From Zoogloeaceae bacterium (lineage in GTDB: Bacteria; Pseudomonadota; Gammaproteobacteria; Burkholderiales; Rhodocyclaceae), in NCBI GenBank assembly GCA_024235675.1, contig JACKLZ010000002.1, forward strand, positions 990,001 to 1,054,000: a DNA stretch of 64,000 bases, given 5' to 3'. Below are positions 1 through 8,269 of the stretch, in pieces; position 1 is the first letter of the stretch; every line of letters begins with the position of its first letter. The notes beneath the pieces are model-generated. The model searched no databases and was not told where the DNA came from. It worked only from the letters and a program-made list of their open reading frames with translations. Both the position numbers and the translations under genes were made by a program.

Positions 1-1
1 C

Positions 2-643
2 ACCCTCGGCGCCCAAGCCATTTACAAGAACGCGATCAACTACTTCAGCGTGGAGATCTCCCGCGGGGGGGCGCAAACCTACTTCGGCGAAGCCAGCGGC
101 AGTTTTGGACAAATCGGTGTTTTCAACGATGTTCACAACACCAACTACAACACCGATTACGACCAGATTCTCATCCGTTTCCTCGATTCCGCCAGCGCCT
201 ATCCCTCCGGCACCCAGACCGGCACCACCCCGGCGCCGGCACTGTCGCCCGCAGTAACGCCTGCGGTGACGCTCACCGGGCTGTACGCAGGTTCATACGG
301 CGACATGGTGCTCGAGAACTTCACACTGCGCTTCACCACCCTCACGCCGACCGCCTGGGCATCAACCGCACTGCCGACCTCGCTGAACCCGGGCGACCTC
401 GGCCCTCAGCCCGGCAGCAACCCCTTTAGCGGCTATTGGGACCTGACCGGTGATCCGTTTGGCCCGATGTCCATCGGCAGTGGCGGACCTGCGTCCATGA
501 GCTTTCGGGTTCTCGGCGATACGCCGCCCAACAGCGGCGGAAGCGGCCTGACCAACAACGTGCCGGCGCCCGCCACGCTGTGGCTCCTTGCGCTTGGCCT
601 CGGCGCCGCCGGACTCAGCCGGCGCAACATCCGCTCTGCGTAA
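2..643 (+). CDS. PEP-CTERM-type exported protein, 5' end missing
   Basis: The reading frame is open to the left edge of the window, so the start and signal peptide lie outside. The last 30 residues have the layout of a PEP-CTERM sorting signal: a VPAPA motif, a hydrophobic stretch rich in Leu, Ala and Gly, then an Arg-Arg pair before the C-terminus. Proteins of this kind are exported and processed by an exosortase/EpsH system, often together with exopolysaccharide production. The remaining sequence is rich in Ser, Thr, Gly and Pro and has no enzyme motif that I recognise. A strong hairpin follows the stop. The sorting signal is clear; the function of the mature protein is unknown. Confidence 0.75.
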   Translation, partial: TLGAQAIYKNAINYFSVEISRGGAQTYFGEASGSFGQIGVFNDVHNTNYNTDYDQILIRFLDSASAYPSGTQTGTTPAPALSPAVTPAVTLTGLYAGSYGDMVLENFTLRFTTLTPTAWASTALPTSLNPGDLGPQPGSNPFSGYWDLTGDPFGPMSIGSGGPASMSFRVLGDTPPNSGGSGLTNNVPAPATLWLLALGLGAAGLSRRNIRSA

Positions 644-674
644 ACCGTCCGCGAGTCACAGACTCAGCACCGAA

Positions 675-715
675 CAAGGGCCGCACTGCTTTCGCGCAGT
701 AGCGGCCCTTGTTTC
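675..715 (+). terminator. Rho-independent terminator after the PEP-CTERM gene
   Basis: A 10-bp GC-rich stem (675-684 pairs with 702-711) encloses a second short stem (ACTGC/GCAGT) and is followed by GTTTCATTTC. It lies about 30 bases after the stop at 643 and before the convergent zinc peptidase gene, so it may serve both. Confidence 0.7.
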
Positions 716-764
716 ATTTCTGCTCACGCGTCCGAAGCGTCTGCCGCGATGGTGCCCGTGTGCC

Positions 765-1631
765 TCAGAGCGTACGCGCTGAAAACGTATCGCAGCTCTT
801 CAACTCGCCGCTGGCCAGCCCCTGCTTGAACCAGCGCACCCGCTGCGCGGACGAGCCATGGGTAAAACTGTCGGGCACGGCGTAGCCCTGCGCCTGCTTT
901 TGCAGCCGGTCGTCACCAATGGCTGCAGCGGCGCCAAGCGCTTCTTCAATATCGCCGGCTTCGAGGACTTGCCGGGCCCGGTCGGCGTGGTGCGCCCACA
1001 CCCCGGAGAAGCAGTCTGCCTGGAGTTCGAGGCGCACGGAGAGCTGGTTGCCTTCGGCTTCGCTCACCCGTTGACGCGCTTCCTGAACTTTGCCGGACAC
1101 ACCCAGCAGGTTCTGCACATGGTGGCCTACCTCGTGGGCAATCACATAGGCCTGGGCGAAGTCACCCGGAGCCCGGAAGCGGGTACGCAGCTCGTCGTAA
1201 AAGGCGAGGTCGATATACACCTTCTGGTCGCCCGGGCAGTAGAACGGCCCCATTGCCGCCTGCCCCACTCCGCAGGCGGTGCGGGTTGCGCCGGTAAACA
1301 ACACCAGTTTGGGCTCGACGTAGCGTCCGCCGCCCTGCTGAAAGATCGCCTGCCAGGTGGCTTCGGTGTCGGCCAGCACCATGGAGACGAAACGCGCCTC
1401 GGCGTCGTTCGCGGGGGGCGCGCCGGCCGGCGCTTCGACTGACACACCACCGCCGGTCAGGCCGGAATTGAGCACCACGCTCGGATCGACCCCGAAATAC
1501 ATGGCCACCAGCGCCAGCACGATAGTGCCGACACCGATCTTGCCGCGGCCCATCCGCATGCCGCCGCGCCCGCCACCGGCACCGCGGCGGTCTTCCACGT
1601 TGTCACTCTGTCGTTCATTGTCGAAGCGCAT
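765..1631 (-). CDS. ypfJ: YpfJ-family neutral zinc metallopeptidase
   Basis: 288 residues, the usual length of the family. A Gly/Arg-rich cytoplasmic N-terminus is followed by one membrane segment at about residues 32-47. The catalytic domain carries HEVGHH (zinc ligands H166 and H170, catalytic E167) and a downstream LELQAD segment expected to supply the third ligand. This is the zn_peptidase family (E. coli YpfJ), whose physiological substrates are poorly known. The topology suggests an inner-membrane anchor with the catalytic domain in the periplasm. It is convergent with the PEP-CTERM gene and shows no operon partner. Confidence 0.85.
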   Translation of the reverse strand: MRFDNERQSDNVEDRRGAGGGRGGMRMGRGKIGVGTIVLALVAMYFGVDPSVVLNSGLTGGGVSVEAPAGAPPANDAEARFVSMVLADTEATWQAIFQQGGGRYVEPKLVLFTGATRTACGVGQAAMGPFYCPGDQKVYIDLAFYDELRTRFRAPGDFAQAYVIAHEVGHHVQNLLGVSGKVQEARQRVSEAEGNQLSVRLELQADCFSGVWAHHADRARQVLEAGDIEEALGAAAAIGDDRLQKQAQGYAVPDSFTHGSSAQRVRWFKQGLASGELKSCDTFSARTL

Positions 1632-1747
1632 GGCTCACCTCTTGCCGCTCACGGGCTGCTGATCATCGGGGTCGATTGTTGCACACCCGTGCGCGCTTGC
1701 CGGCGCAAAGCGGCCAAGCGGCGCCGTGTGTTGCATCAATTGACGAA

Positions 1748-1774
1748 AAAGCCCGCCACAAGGGACGGGCTTTG
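1748..1774 (-). terminator. Terminator after the kamA-like gene
   Basis: Read on the minus strand, AAAGCCCGTC pairs with GGCGGGCTTT and is followed by a T-rich tail (TTTTTCGTC). It lies 22 bases past the stop of the kamA-like reading frame at 1796. Confidence 0.75.
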
Positions 1775-1795
1775 ATTGCGCACTGCGGCAAAAGA

Positions 1796-3191
1796 TCAGG
1801 CCTGCGCAGCGTCGATGCGTTCATCGCGGATCGCTTCGTACTCGTCGTCGAAGAAGAACTTCTCTTCGCCGAAAGCCGGCTCCAAATGATGCAGCCAGGT
1901 GGCGTCCGGGTTGTACTTGGCGAAGAACGGTCGCTGGATCCAGTCCGGATTGCGGCCCTGGATGAAGCGCAGCACAAACACTTTTTCGCCCTTGATCTCG
2001 GTCACGCCCTGCACCTCGACCTTGCCGGGGCTGGCCGACATGGACGGGCCGCGCGGTGCGCGCAAGGCCTGAGACCTGTTGCATGGCATCGCGGTAGATC
2101 TCCCAGGCACGATCGAGCGGTACCTCGAAGTAGCCACGGGCGCCGGTGTCGCGCTCGACGAACATGTAGTACGGAATGATGCCGAGCTTGACCTGCATCT
2201 TCCACATCTTGGCCCACACGTCCGGGTCGTCGTTGATGTGGGCGATCAGCGGGCCCTGCGCACGGATCTGCGCACCGGTGCTGCGGATGGCACGGATCGC
2301 CGCACGCGCGGCATCGGTGTCCATCTCTTTCCAGTGGTTGTAGTGCCCCATCACCGCCACATGCTTGCCAGCCTGCACCATGCGGGTGAGCAGGTCGATC
2401 AACTCGCCGGCGTCGTCAGCACCGAGGAAACGGTGGGGCCAGAAGGTGAGCGCCTTGGTGCCGATTCGGATGGTCTGGATATGGTCGAACTCGGGCTCGA
2501 GCAGCGGCTCGAGGTAGGCCGCGAGGTGCTTGGTCTTCATCACCATCGGGTCGCCACCGGTGAACAGCAGGTCGGTGACCTCGGTGTGGGCCTTGAGGTA
2601 ATCGTGCAGCGTGCTGGCTTCGGAGGCGGCGATGCGCAGCTCTTTGTCACCGACAAACTGCGCCCAGCGGAAACAGAAGGTGCAGTAGGCGTGGCAGGTC
2701 TGGCCCTGACTGGGGAAGAACAGCACGGTTTCACGGTACTTGTGCTGGATGCCGTCGAGGCGGTTGCCCTCATCGTCCATCGGCATGTTCATTTCCATCT
2801 GGTCGGCCGGATGCGGGTTGAGCGCCTGGCGCACCTCGTTCACGGCCGCGCTCAACGTCGCCTTGTCGGCCCCGTCGGCAATCAGTTTGGCAATAGTGTC
2901 GTAATGCTCGGCCGAGAGCATGCCGCGCTGCGGGAAGGTGAGCTGAAACATCGGATCGGCCGGAATGTTGTTCCAGTCGATGAGTTCATCGATAACGTAC
3001 TGATTCACCCGGAAGGGCAGCACCGAGGACACCACTTTCATCTCGAAGCGCATCGCCTCGGACATTTTCTGCAAAGGTTCGATCTTGTCCAGATCACGCT
3101 GCGTATACACCTTGAAGGGCACCATTTCGTAACCTCCGTCCACAGCATGCAAGGGCCACTGATTGATGATGGTTTCGGCTTGTTGAAGCAT
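1796..3191 (-). pseudogene. kamA: KamA-family radical SAM protein (lysine 2,3-aminomutase-like), apparent frameshift
   Basis: Radical SAM enzyme of the lysine 2,3-aminomutase family. The cluster motif CHAYCTFC (C-x3-C-x2-C) is followed by a GGDP motif. The ATG at 3191 is chosen because AAGGAGA stands just upstream; an extension to 3299 has no such site. Up to about position 2060 the frame is collinear with the family (through MQQVSGLARTAR). It then turns into low-complexity Arg-rich sequence, while the neighbouring frame resumes family-like sequence (GPSMSASPGKVEVQGV onward) to the stop at 1796. Joining both frames gives about 465 residues, a normal length. One base appears to be missing in the GCGCGCGG-type run near 2050-2070. 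This may be a real inactivating mutation or a sequencing error. The exact substrate (lysine, glutamate or other) is not settled. Confidence 0.75.
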
Positions 3192-3511
3192 AGATGGTCT
3201 CCTTTCCTTTACCCGCGGCCCAATCGACAGGCACACAACGGGGGGCTGGCACGATGATGCGCCAAGGCTTTTGGCCAATTCAGTGGGGGCAGCGGACACT
3301 CGGGTCAGGGCGCACTGGGGAAGCGCCTACCACTGCCATCAGGACGCGCGGCAGGGGGTCACTGCGCGCAGTCGGTCATGCTAAGGGTCAAACGTTAACG
3401 GACGAATACTATTGCACAAAACCTTCGAAGGCAAATCGCCCCACTTCCAATGGCTGTGTTCTGCAGGGTTGACCACGCGGCCTGCCAACGGGTTCCGCAC
3501 AACGTCGGGGA
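3192..3511. other. Non-coding gap upstream of kamA
   Basis: No protein frame with family-like sequence was seen on either strand. The gap must hold the kamA promoter (minus strand), but I see no convincing -35/-10 pair. A locally AT-richer patch around 3390-3430 is the most likely place. Confidence 0.4.
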
Positions 3512-3541
3512 TAAAAAAAGGGGCTCACTGACGTGAGCCCC
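3512..3541 (-). terminator. Terminator of the mcm-meaB-pccBA operon
   Basis: GGGGCTCAC pairs with GTGAGCCCC around a 4-base loop. On the minus strand the stem is followed by seven T residues. It lies about 70 bases after the pccA stop. Confidence 0.85.
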
Positions 3542-3608
3542 GATGCGCCGACAGGCACTCGCTATCTTGCGTAGCGAGTCTCCCTCCCTATCGAACAGCG
3601 AAACCGTC

Positions 3609-5594
3609 TTATTCGAACTCGATGATGATTTCGTCCACCGTCAGGCTGGCACCCGGATGGGCCACCACCTTCTTCACCACGCAATCCTGCTCGGCCTTGA
3701 GGACGTTTTCCATCTTCATGGCTTCGATCACCGCGAGTTTTTCGCCCGCCTTGACTTCTTTCCCTGGCTGAACCGCTACTTCGCGCAGCAGGCCCGGCAT
3801 GGGCGAGAGCAGATACTTGGACATATCCGGCGGCAACTTCTCGGGCATGCGCTCGAGCAGGCTGGCGGCCAGATCGGTCATCACCATCGGCTGCACCTTC
3901 AGGCCGAAGTGCGTGATGTGGTAGCACAAGCCACGACGCTCGATCTGCAGGCAGATCGGTGCGCCATTGACCGTGCCCTTGAACAGCAGGTCGCGGAAGT
4001 TCCAGTCGGACACGATATCGTAGGTCTTGTCACCCTGGTGAATGCGCACGCCATCGGTGCCCTTTTCCACCGTCACCGGATATCGGGTGCCCCCCATGAG
4101 CACGACCATATCCTTCTTGACGCTACGCCCATGTCCGGCCATCTGACCGGAGATTTGCACCGCGCGATCGATGTAGCGCAAGCGCGCAAAAGTGGCGACA
4201 GCCGCCAGCAGCGCCGGATCATCGTGCGGCACCATCGAGGCGTCGAAGCCTTGCGGATACTCCTCGGCGATGAAGCCGGTGTTGAAGTTGCCCGAGCAGA
4301 AGCGCGGGTGCTGCAGCAGCGCGGCCTGGAACGGAATGTTCGAACTGATGCCGCGAATGACGAACTCGTTGAGCGCGTCACGCATTTTCTGGATCGCCTC
4401 GTTGCGGTCCTTGCCATGCACGATCAGCTTGGCAATCATCGAGTCGTAGAACATCGAGATTTCGCCGCCGTCGTACACGCCGGTATCGACACGCACGTCT
4501 TCGCGCTCAGCCGGCGGATCGAAACGCACCAGGCGACCGGTCGAAGGCAGGAAGCCACGGAACGGGTCTTCGGCGTTGATCCGGCACTCCATCGACCAGC
4601 CATCGAGTTTGACGTCAGCCTGGCTGAACGACAGCTTCTCGCCATAGGCCACGCGAATCATCTGCTCGACCAGATCGACACCGGTGATGTACTCGGTCAC
4701 CGGGTGCTCGACCTGCAGGCGGGTGTTCATCTCGAGGAAGTAAAAGCTCTTGTCGGCGCCGACCACGAACTCGACCGTACCGGCCGACTCGTAATTCACC
4801 GCACGCGCCAGCGCCACGGCCTGCTCGCCCATGGCTTTGCGCATGGCCGGATCGACGAAGGGCGACGGCGCCTCTTCGATGACCTTCTGGTGACGACGCT
4901 GGATCGAGCAGTCACGCTCGTTCAGATACACATAGTTGCCATGCGAGTCGCCCAGCAACTGGATCTCGATGTGGCGCGGCTCAAGCACGTATTTTTCGAT
5001 GAACACACGGTCATCGCCAAAAGCGTTCTTGGCTTCGCTCACGCAGGACGAGAAGCCTTCGTGCGCTTCCTTGTCATTGAACGCAACCCGCAAGCCCTTG
5101 CCGCCACCGCCGGCCGAGGCCTTGATCATCACCGGATAGCCGATATCCTGGGCGATCTTGACCGCCTCATCGGGGCCGGAAATAGCCTCGTTGTAACCGG
5201 GAATGGTATTGACCTTGGCGTCGAGTGCCAGCCTCTTGGACTCGATCTTGTCGCCCATCTTGGCCACCGAGTAGTGCTTGGGGCCGATGAACTTGATGCC
5301 TTCTTCTTCCAGCCGACGCGAGAACTCCGCGTTCTCCGACAGAAAGCCGTAGCCCGGATGCACCGCTTCGGCGCCCGTCTCTTTGCAGGCGGCAATGATC
5401 TTTTCGGCCATCAGGTAGGACTGCGCCGAGGGGGCCGGTCCGATGCACACGGCCTCGTCGGCCAGCGCCACAAACAGGGCGCGCTTGTCGGCCTCGGAAT
5501 ACACCGCAACGGTCTTGATGCCCATCTTTTGAGCGGTCTTGATCACGCGGCAAGCGATTTCACCGCGGTTCGCGATCAGAATCTTCTTGAACAT
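3609..5594 (-). CDS. pccA: Propionyl-CoA carboxylase, biotin-containing alpha subunit
   Basis: 661 residues. The N-terminal biotin carboxylase half begins with KILIANRGEIACRVI and has the ATP-grasp glycine-rich loop (KASAGGGGKG). The C-terminal biotinyl domain has EAMKM, with the biotin-accepting lysine at about residue 627. Between them is the BT-type linker region seen in PccA and MccA. With PccB it would carboxylate propionyl-CoA to (S)-methylmalonyl-CoA. It is last in the set mcm-meaB-pccB-pccA and begins 19 bases after pccB, which supports propionyl-CoA over acetyl-CoA or methylcrotonyl-CoA as substrate. Residues alone do not exclude an acetyl/propionyl-CoA enzyme. Confidence 0.9.
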   Translation of the reverse strand: MFKKILIANRGEIACRVIKTAQKMGIKTVAVYSEADKRALFVALADEAVCIGPAPSAQSYLMAEKIIAACKETGAEAVHPGYGFLSENAEFSRRLEEEGIKFIGPKHYSVAKMGDKIESKRLALDAKVNTIPGYNEAISGPDEAVKIAQDIGYPVMIKASAGGGGKGLRVAFNDKEAHEGFSSCVSEAKNAFGDDRVFIEKYVLEPRHIEIQLLGDSHGNYVYLNERDCSIQRRHQKVIEEAPSPFVDPAMRKAMGEQAVALARAVNYESAGTVEFVVGADKSFYFLEMNTRLQVEHPVTEYITGVDLVEQMIRVAYGEKLSFSQADVKLDGWSMECRINAEDPFRGFLPSTGRLVRFDPPAEREDVRVDTGVYDGGEISMFYDSMIAKLIVHGKDRNEAIQKMRDALNEFVIRGISSNIPFQAALLQHPRFCSGNFNTGFIAEEYPQGFDASMVPHDDPALLAAVATFARLRYIDRAVQISGQMAGHGRSVKKDMVVLMGGTRYPVTVEKGTDGVRIHQGDKTYDIVSDWNFRDLLFKGTVNGAPICLQIERRGLCYHITHFGLKVQPMVMTDLAASLLERMPEKLPPDMSKYLLSPMPGLLREVAVQPGKEVKAGEKLAVIEAMKMENVLKAEQDCVVKKVVAHPGASLTVDEIIIEFE

Positions 5595-5613
5595 AGTTTG
5601 TGTCCTCCCGGGC

Positions 5614-7146
5614 TTAGAGCGGAATGTTGCCGTGCTTGCGCCACGGGTTTTCGAGTTCTTTGTCCTTGAGCATGGCCAGCGAACGGCACACGCGCTTGCG
5701 GGTCTCGTGCGGCATGATCACGTCGTCGATAAAGCCACGCGCACCGGCTACGAAAGGGTTCGCGAACTTGGTCTTGTACTCGGCTTCGCGCCCGGCGATC
5801 TTTTCCGGGTTGTTTTTCTCTTCGCGGAAAATGATCTCCACCGCACCTTTCGGCCCCATCACCGCGATCTCGGCCGTCGGCCAGGCGAGGTTCACATCGC
5901 CACGCAAGTGCTTGGAGCTCATCACGTCATAGGCGCCGCCGTAGGCCTTGCGCGTGATGACGGTGACCTTGGGCACGGTGCACTCGGCGTAGGCGTAGAG
6001 CAACTTGGCGCCGTGCTTGATGATGCCGCCGTATTCCTGCGCGGTGCCCGGCATGAAGCCCGGCACGTCGACCAGCGTGACCACCGGGATATTGAAGGCA
6101 TCGCAGAAACGCACGAAGCGTGCCGCCTTGATCGAGCTCTTGATATCGAGGCAGCCGGCCAGCACCAGCGGCTGGTTGGCGACGATACCCACGGGCGAAC
6201 CTTCCATGCGGCCAAAGCCGATGATGATGTTCTTGGCGTAGTCGGGCTGCAGCTCGAAGAAATCGCTGTCATCGACCATCTTGATGATCAGCTCTTTCAT
6301 GTCGTAGGGCTGATTGGTGTTGTCCGGCACCAGCGTATCGAGCGAAAATTCGAGGCGGTCGGCTGCGTCGACACACGGCAGCATCGGCGGTTTTTCGCGG
6401 TTGCTGCCGGGAATGAAGCTCATCATGCGGCGGATCACCATCAGCGCTTCGACGTCGTTTTCGAAGGCCAGATCGGCCACACCCGACTTGCTGCTGTGAG
6501 TCATCGCACCGCCGAGTTCTTCGGCGGTCACGTCTTCGTGGGTCACGGTCTTCACCACTTCCGGGCCCGTCACAAACATGTAGGACGAATCCTTGACCAT
6601 GAAGATGAAGTCGGTCATGGCCGGGCTATACACCGCACCACCTGCGCAGGGGCCCATGATCAGGGAGATCTGCGGCACCACACCGGAGGCCATCACGTTG
6701 CGCTGGAACACGTCTGCGTAACCACCAAGCGAGGCCACGCCTTCCTGAATCCGTGCGCCACCCGAGTCGTTCAGACCGATCACCGGCGCACCGACCTTCA
6801 TGGCCTGATCCATGACCTTGCAGATCTTCTCGGCGTGCGTCTCGGACAGCGAGCCGCCCAGCACGGTGAAGTCTTGCGAGAACACGAACACCAGACGGCC
6901 GTTGATCGTGCCGTAACCGATCACGACGCCATCGCCCGGCACTTTCTCGGACGCCATGCCGAAGTCGGTGCAGCGATGCTCCTTGAACATGTCCCACTCT
7001 TCGAAGCTGCCATAGTCGAGCAGCAGTTCGATCCGCTCGCGCGCGGTCAGCTTGCCCTTGGTGTGCTGCGAGTCGATGCGCTTCTGGCCGCCCCCCAGGC
7101 GGGCCTTCTCGCGCTTCTCCTCCAACTGACGGATGATTTCATGCAT
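5614..7146 (-). CDS. pccB: Propionyl-CoA carboxylase, carboxyltransferase beta subunit
   Basis: 510 residues, the standard length for the acyl-CoA carboxyltransferase beta chain. The N-terminal part has the acyl-CoA-binding half (NDSGGARIQEG). The C-terminal half has GAKLLYAYAE and the oxyanion-forming glycine pairs (GGAYDVMSSKHLRGD). Transfers carboxyl from biotin on PccA to propionyl-CoA. It lies between meaB and pccA in the same direction, which matches the propionyl-CoA to succinyl-CoA pathway order. Confidence 0.92.
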   Translation of the reverse strand: MHEIIRQLEEKREKARLGGGQKRIDSQHTKGKLTARERIELLLDYGSFEEWDMFKEHRCTDFGMASEKVPGDGVVIGYGTINGRLVFVFSQDFTVLGGSLSETHAEKICKVMDQAMKVGAPVIGLNDSGGARIQEGVASLGGYADVFQRNVMASGVVPQISLIMGPCAGGAVYSPAMTDFIFMVKDSSYMFVTGPEVVKTVTHEDVTAEELGGAMTHSSKSGVADLAFENDVEALMVIRRMMSFIPGSNREKPPMLPCVDAADRLEFSLDTLVPDNTNQPYDMKELIIKMVDDSDFFELQPDYAKNIIIGFGRMEGSPVGIVANQPLVLAGCLDIKSSIKAARFVRFCDAFNIPVVTLVDVPGFMPGTAQEYGGIIKHGAKLLYAYAECTVPKVTVITRKAYGGAYDVMSSKHLRGDVNLAWPTAEIAVMGPKGAVEIIFREEKNNPEKIAGREAEYKTKFANPFVAGARGFIDDVIMPHETRKRVCRSLAMLKDKELENPWRKHGNIPL

Positions 7147-7206
7147 AACTCAGGTCTCCGAAAAGGCACTTCTTTACATGCGGCGTACTGTTGCCAGTGT
7201 CGCCAC

Positions 7207-8211
7207 CTAGTGTTCACTCAAATGGTTCAGCAAGCTGTGCGCTGCGGCGGCCGGGGTGGTTTCGCCCCGCGCAACCGCTGCCTGCAAGGCGGCCAGCTCG
7301 GCCCTGACTTGCGGATGCTCACGAAAGCGCTGGCGCAAGCCGCTGTCGATCAACTCCCACATCCAGGCCTGCGCCTGCGTACGACGCTTCTCATCAAACT
7401 CGCCACTGCCGCGCATGGTGTCGCGATAGCGCGTGATTTCATCCCAGAACTGCGCCACACCGTCCTTCTTCAAAGCCGACAGCGTGAGTACCGGCGGTAC
7501 CCAGTTGGGCGAGCTATGACGCAGCATGCCCAGCGCCGTCTTGATCTGGCTCTTCGCCACCGCGGCCTGCCGCGGGTCAATATCGGCCTTGTTGATGACG
7601 ATCAGGTCGGCCAGCTCCATGATCCCTTTCTTGATCGCCTGCAGATCGTCGCCCGCGTTGGGCAACTGCAGCAGGCAGAAAATATCAGTCATGCCGGCCA
7701 CGGCGGTCTCGCTCTGGCCGACGCCGACCGTCTCGACAATCACCACATCGAAACCGGCGGCCTCGCACACCAGCAGCGTCTCGCGCGTCTTGCCGGCCAC
7801 GCCACCCAGGCTGCCCGCCGAGGGGCTGGGCCGGATAAAGGCCTCGGTGCGCTGCGACAGCAATTCCATGCGCGTCTTGTCGCCGAGGATGCTGCCCCCG
7901 GTCACCGACGAGGACGGATCCACCGCCAGCACCGCGACCTTCAAGCCTCTTTCAATCAACAGCAGTCCGAGCGCTTCGATGAAGGTGGACTTGCCCACCC
8001 CCGGCACGCCGGAAATGCCGACCCGCATGGCGCCACCGGTGTGCGGCAACAAGGCCTCGAGCACACGCCGCGCACGCGCGCGGTGATCGGGTCGCTGGGA
8101 CTCGATCAGGGTGATGGTCTTGGCCAGTGGGCGCAGCTGTCGCCCGACCACACCATCGACCAGGTGCTGGTCAGAGATGTCGAGATCGGCAGGCATCTGG
8201 AGCATGTTCAT
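7207..8211 (-). CDS. meaB: Methylmalonyl-CoA mutase-associated GTPase MeaB
   Basis: 334 residues of the MeaB/ArgK G3E GTPase family. The Walker A motif GVPGVGKST is at residues 68-76, followed by the family segment DPSSSVTGGSILGDKTRM and a guanine-specificity NKAD motif. MeaB protects and reactivates adenosylcobalamin-dependent methylmalonyl-CoA mutase and gates cofactor loading. It lies immediately downstream of the mutase gene, the usual partner. The old ArgK name (arginine transport kinase) is not supported by this context. Confidence 0.93.
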   Translation of the reverse strand: MNMLQMPADLDISDQHLVDGVVGRQLRPLAKTITLIESQRPDHRARARRVLEALLPHTGGAMRVGISGVPGVGKSTFIEALGLLLIERGLKVAVLAVDPSSSVTGGSILGDKTRMELLSQRTEAFIRPSPSAGSLGGVAGKTRETLLVCEAAGFDVVIVETVGVGQSETAVAGMTDIFCLLQLPNAGDDLQAIKKGIMELADLIVINKADIDPRQAAVAKSQIKTALGMLRHSSPNWVPPVLTLSALKKDGVAQFWDEITRYRDTMRGSGEFDEKRRTQAQAWMWELIDSGLRQRFREHPQVRAELAALQAAVARGETTPAAAAHSLLNHLSEH

Positions 8212-8269
8212 GGGTTAGCGGTCAGCATGTCAGGGGCCGTCATTCATCTGCCCCTGAGATGCCAGCCAA

